From NCBI GenBank assembly GCA_945952355.1, contig CAMFIW010000052.1:1-10621 (forward strand): 10,621 nucleotides of DNA, read 5' to 3'. A model generated the notes under the pieces. It saw nothing but the letters and a program-made list of their open reading frames with translations, was not told the DNA's origin and made no database searches. Positions 5,704-10,621 of the stretch are shown in pieces. Position 1 is the stretch's first letter. Each line of letters begins with the position of its first letter. Source of the stretch: an uncultured Phenylobacterium sp. Lineage in GTDB: Bacteria > Pseudomonadota > Alphaproteobacteria > Caulobacterales > Caulobacteraceae. A program made the position numbers and the translations under genes.

Positions 5704-5712
5704 TCCCCAAAG

Positions 5713-8397
<2,685 letters not shown>

Positions 8398-8404
8398 GGC
8401 CAAA

Positions 8405-8435
8405 GGGTCCTCCCGCCCCGCGGGCGGGGGGACCC
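8405..8435 (+). terminator. acnA terminator hairpin
   Basis: A 14-pair stem (8405-8418 with 8422-8435, one T-G wobble) closes on the 3-base loop CGC, seven bases after the acnA stop. It is very GC-rich and is followed by GGTCACACCTTGTTG, not by a clean T-run, so termination strength is uncertain. The next gene starts 24 bases later. Confidence 0.65.
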
Positions 8436-8459
8436 GGTCACACCTTGTTGAACGGTGCT

Positions 8460-9212
8460 ATGGCGGCAAACCCGATTAAGTGCGGCGCGATGCGTGGAGC
8501 CCTGTTCGCAAGCCTGATCCTGGCCGCCTGGCCCGCCGTGGCCGCGGCCCGGCAGCCAGTGGTCGTGGAACTCTACACCGCCCAGGGCTGCGCCTCCTGC
8601 GGGGAGGCCAACGCCAATCTCGAGAAGCTGGCCGCCCGGCCCGACATCTTGGCCCTGACCTTCCCGGTCGACTACTGGGACTATCTCGGCTGGCCCGACA
8701 CCTTCGCCAAGCCCGAGTTCACCGAGCGGCAGAAGGCCTATGTGGCGCACCTGCAACTGCGCGAACCCTATACCCCGCAGATCGTCGTCGATGGCCGCGC
8801 CCAGGCCGGCGGGCTGCAATCCGAAAAGGTCGAGAAGCTGATCGACCAGGCGATCGCCGCGCCGAATCGGGCCCCCGACTTCGCCTTCATCGGCGACCGG
8901 AGGGTGGATGTTGGCTACGGGCCTGCGCCCAAGGCCGGCGCCGAGGTCTGGCTGGTGCGCTACGATCCACGCGAGCAGGACGTCGTGGTCAAGAAGGGCG
9001 ACAATCGGGGCCAGACCGTGGAGCACATCAATGTGGTCCGCGAGATCAGGAAGCTCGGGACCTGGCGTGGCAAGCCAGCAGCGTTCCGCATGCCGCCCGC
9101 GCGCGAGGAGGGTCTGGCGACCGCGATCCTGGTCCAGGCGCCCGGCGGCCGGGTGATCGGGGTCGGCCGGGTCAAGGCGCCGCTCGTCCGACCTGCGCCG
9201 GCCGAGCGCTGA
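8460..9212 (+). CDS. Secreted DUF1223 thioredoxin-fold protein
   Basis: This 250-residue protein of the DUF1223 family has a signal peptide with core GALFASLILAAWPAVAAA (13-30) and a likely cut before R31 or Q32. The family start VVVELYTAQGCASC follows, with a CxxC pair (C44, C47). FPVDYWDYLGWPDTFAKPEF (68-87) and the cis-proline segment YTPQIVVDGR (P106) are strongly family-like, and the fold is thioredoxin-related. It is probably a periplasmic or exported redox protein; substrate and partners are unknown. The C-terminal half (about 127-250) is a beta-rich domain usual in this family. Start choice is uncertain: the ATG at 8460 or the in-frame ATG at 8490, which gives a more compact signal peptide (MRGALF). 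Neither has a good ribosome site. It follows the acnA terminator. Confidence 0.87.
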   Translation: MAANPIKCGAMRGALFASLILAAWPAVAAARQPVVVELYTAQGCASCGEANANLEKLAARPDILALTFPVDYWDYLGWPDTFAKPEFTERQKAYVAHLQLREPYTPQIVVDGRAQAGGLQSEKVEKLIDQAIAAPNRAPDFAFIGDRRVDVGYGPAPKAGAEVWLVRYDPREQDVVVKKGDNRGQTVEHINVVREIRKLGTWRGKPAAFRMPPAREEGLATAILVQAPGGRVIGVGRVKAPLVRPAPAER

Positions 9213-9520
9213 ACGTCCGGCTCACGAAGCCCAGCCCCAGAAACGACGAAGCCCGTGCGGGTGGGGATCCGCACGGGCGACACGTTGGAGGAAGAAGCGC
9301 CGGCTGACCGAAGCCCGCAGTCCAGGGGGGCTGGGGGGGCTGTTCAGGATCCGGGACCAGCAAGGTTCCGATCAACCGACGATCTCAATATCGGAGGGGG
9401 ATCGGGCGCGCGCTGGACCGAAATAAGGTCATTTCACGGCGCAGATTGCAGGGTTCCTACGGCCGATCCCGACGCACGCGCAATTGTCCACGGCGCGATT
9501 TTGGGTCTAACCTGACGACA
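9213..9520. other. 308-base gap with hairpin and G-runs
   Basis: Between DUF1223 and DUF2794 I see one hairpin (listed separately), a G6-CT-G7 tract (9325-9339) and three copies of CGAAGCCC (9225-9232, 9247-9254, 9309-9316), the second running into the hairpin. Open frames here (9255-9515 on +, 9172-9375 on -) have no ribosome site or protein-like pattern. The region presumably holds the DUF2794 promoter. Confidence 0.4.
9251..9278 (+). terminator. Hairpin after the DUF1223 gene
   Basis: GCCCGTGCGG (9251-9260) pairs perfectly with CCGCACGGGC (9269-9278) over an 8-base loop, 38 bases after the DUF1223 stop. No T-run follows on +; on the minus strand it is followed by TTCGTCGTTT. It is most simply a terminator for DUF1223, but a small structured RNA cannot be excluded. 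Confidence 0.5.
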
Positions 9521-9856
9521 ATGGCTTTCGATCCGCCGTACCAGACCGTGCGGGAGCCCCAGGTCTTCTTCGACCGCCGGGAGCTGACCCGCATTCTCAA
9601 CCTATATGGCCGCATGGTCGCGGCGGGCGAATGGCGCGACTACGCCATCGACGGCCTCGCCGACGCCTGTGTCTTTTCCATCTTCCGACGGGCCTCCGAG
9701 GCGCCGATCTACAGGATCGAGAAGCGGCCCGCGCTGGCGCGGCGGCAGGGCGCCTGGGCCGTGATCGGTGAGGGCGGCATGGTGCTCAAGCGCGGCCACG
9801 AACTGGAGCAGGTGCTCAGCGTCTTCGAGAGCCGCCGCTTCCGCGTCGTCGAGTAG
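9521..9856 (+). CDS. DUF2794 family protein
   Basis: This 111-residue soluble protein belongs to the alphaproteobacterial DUF2794 family. Recognisable segments are VFFDRRELTRILNLYGRMVA (15-34), GEWRDYAIDGLAD (36-48), VFSIFRRASEAPIYRIEKRP (51-70) and LKRGHELEQVLSVFE (89-103). There is no signal peptide, membrane helix or known catalytic motif, so the function is unknown. The length is typical. No Shine-Dalgarno is visible before the ATG at 9521, and a TCTAAC element (9506-9511) is so close that the message could be leaderless; that is inference. An in-frame ATG at 9446 would add 25 residues without family similarity. It is convergent with the BI-1 gene through a shared terminator. Confidence 0.88.
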   Translation: MAFDPPYQTVREPQVFFDRRELTRILNLYGRMVAAGEWRDYAIDGLADACVFSIFRRASEAPIYRIEKRPALARRQGAWAVIGEGGMVLKRGHELEQVLSVFESRRFRVVE

Positions 9857-9879
9857 TTTCCCGGCGGACGCTGGGATAG

Positions 9880-9915
9880 AAAAAAGCCCCGGCGGTCGCC
9901 CGCCGGGGCTCTTCG
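9880..9915. terminator. Bidirectional intrinsic terminator
   Basis: An 11-pair stem (9885-9895 with 9900-9910) closes on the 4-base loop TCGC. On + it is followed by CTTCGTTT; on - by a run of six T (A-run at 9880-9885 on +). It lies between convergent genes and would end both DUF2794 (+) and BI-1 (-) transcripts, more efficiently on the minus strand. Confidence 0.9.
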
Positions 9916-9934
9916 TTTCGAATTCCAGATCGCC

Positions 9935-10574
9935 TTAGCGGCGGTTGCCCAGGAAGCTGAGCAGGAATTGGAACAGGTTGATGAAGTTGATGTACAGGCT
10001 CAGCGCGCCGTAGTTGGTCGCCACGCCCATTGCCTGGCCGTCGCCGCCCAGCTGATAGTAGGTCATCTTCAGGCGCTGGGTGTCATAGGCGATCAGGCCC
10101 GAGAAGATCAGCACGCCCAGCACATTGACGATGAACGAGATCGCCGCCAGGTGCAGGAACATGTTGACCAGGCTGGCCACGACCAGACCGATCACGCCCA
10201 TGATCAAGAAGGTGCCGAACCCGGTCAGATCCTTCTTGGTGGTGTAGCCGATCAGGGACAGGCCGCCGAAGGCCGTCGCGGTCACCAGGAAGGTCGTGGC
10301 GATCGAGGCGCCCGTATAGACCAGTACGACGACGCCCAGCGAGGCGCCGATCAGGCTGACGATGGTCCAGTACAGCGCGCCGGCGCTGCGGGCCGTCGGA
10401 TTGCGGAGCAAGAAGCTGGAGCCCAGCAGGATGACCAGCGGCGCGAAGGCCACGATCATGCCGAGCAGGCTGTAGCCCACGCGGTCGCCCTGGACGTTGA
10501 ACATCAGGTCCCGCACCGGCGGGTAGGATCCGGTCACGAAGGCCAGCGCCGCCGAGAGGACGAGACCCAGCGCC
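9935..10574 (-). CDS. BI-1/YccA family membrane protein, N-terminus missing
   Basis: About 212 genomic residues of a Bax inhibitor-1 (TMBIM/YccA) family protein are present. Seven hydrophobic helices are visible: a partial first (ALGLVLSAALAFV), then VGYSLLGMIVAFAPLVILLG, SAGALYWTIVSLIGASLGVV, SIATTFLVTATAFGGLSLIG, FLIMGVIGLVVASLVNMFLH, FIVNVLGVLIFSGLIAYDTQ and ALSLYINFINLFQFLLSFLG. The GLIAYDTQRLK segment is a family signature; the conserved acidic residues suggest the ion-leak pore described for homologues. The family is usually about 230-250 residues, so roughly 20-35 N-terminal residues are lost. The apparent ATG at 10591 and its first residues (MCIRDR) come mainly from adapter sequence and are not real. 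Its true start lies beyond the contig end. Confidence 0.92.
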
Positions 10575-10621
10575 CTGTCTCTTATACACATCTGACGCTG
10601 CCGACGATATGCAGTGTGTAG
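10575..10621. other. Nextera sequencing adapter (artefact)
   Basis: CTGTCTCTTATACACATCT (10575-10593) is the Tn5 mosaic end used in Illumina Nextera libraries. GACGCTGCCGACGA (10594-10607) is the read-through of the i5 side, TATGCAGT (10608-10615) occupies the 8-base index position (complement ACTGCATA, recalled as index N506/S506), and GTGTAG (10616-10621) starts the P5-side sequence. These bases are library construct, not genome. Confidence 0.97.

Noticed and set aside
9172..9375. 67-residue minus-strand frame, considered as a leader peptide with attenuator
   Set aside because: There is no biosynthetic gene downstream on that strand; only the DUF1223 antisense follows.
9255..9515. 86-residue plus-strand frame in the gap before DUF2794
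   Set aside because: It starts inside a hairpin, has no ribosome site and no protein-like pattern, and runs through the G-run tract.
10575..10593. Tn5-type mosaic end as evidence of a transposon
   Set aside because: It is followed exactly by Nextera adapter and index structure, so it is a library artefact.

Overview
The window is GC-rich alphaproteobacterial chromosome, most likely from Caulobacterales (Caulobacter/Phenylobacterium-like). I infer this from the strong G/C preference at third codon positions, the gene set (ispZ, ccmABCD/ccmG, acnA, DUF1223, DUF2794, BI-1/YccA), promoter-like sequences that fit the Caulobacter housekeeping pattern, and a TTAACCAT (CtrA half-site) motif. No taxonomic search was possible. 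The last 47 bases are not genomic: they are Illumina Nextera adapter, so the right edge is a contig end carrying untrimmed adapter.

Left part (1-1710). ispZ/yciB, an inner-membrane septation protein, is followed by a MarR-family regulator with a very lysine-rich tail, both on +. A long imperfect palindrome lies between the regulator and a convergent small Pro/Gln/Ala-rich protein on -, which has its own candidate promoter.

Middle part (1710-5513, mostly -). This holds part of the System I cytochrome c maturation locus in two blocks. ccmA-ccmB (ABC transporter for haem handling) overlap by 4 bases. ccmC-ccmD-ccmG/dsbE (haem delivery to CcmE, and the periplasmic thioredoxin that reduces apocytochrome cysteines) also overlap at each junction. 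About 1.1 kb separates the blocks. It holds a Spy/CpxP-like LTxxQ periplasmic protein (-) with a strong hairpin behind it, and a 73-residue single-helix membrane protein (+) whose stop codon shares a CTAG with the ccmB stop. ccmE, ccmF and ccmH are not in the window.

Right part (5514-10574). acnA (aconitase A, TCA cycle) diverges from ccmA. Its leader holds a promoter candidate and two mutually exclusive hairpins. Downstream are a strong terminator hairpin, a secreted DUF1223 thioredoxin-fold protein with CxxC, a 308-base gap with a hairpin and G-runs, DUF2794, a textbook bidirectional terminator, and a BI-1/YccA membrane protein on - whose N-terminus is lost at the contig end.

Functionally, the ccm genes, the DsbE thioredoxin, the DUF1223 CxxC protein and the Spy-like protein all act at or outside the inner membrane, so envelope redox and protein quality is a loose theme. 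I do not see a defence system, mobile element, CRISPR array, tRNA or rRNA. The points most worth a second look are the split ccm locus with its cargo, the acnA leader structure, the possible CtrA control of the Pro-rich orphan, and the adapter artefact.
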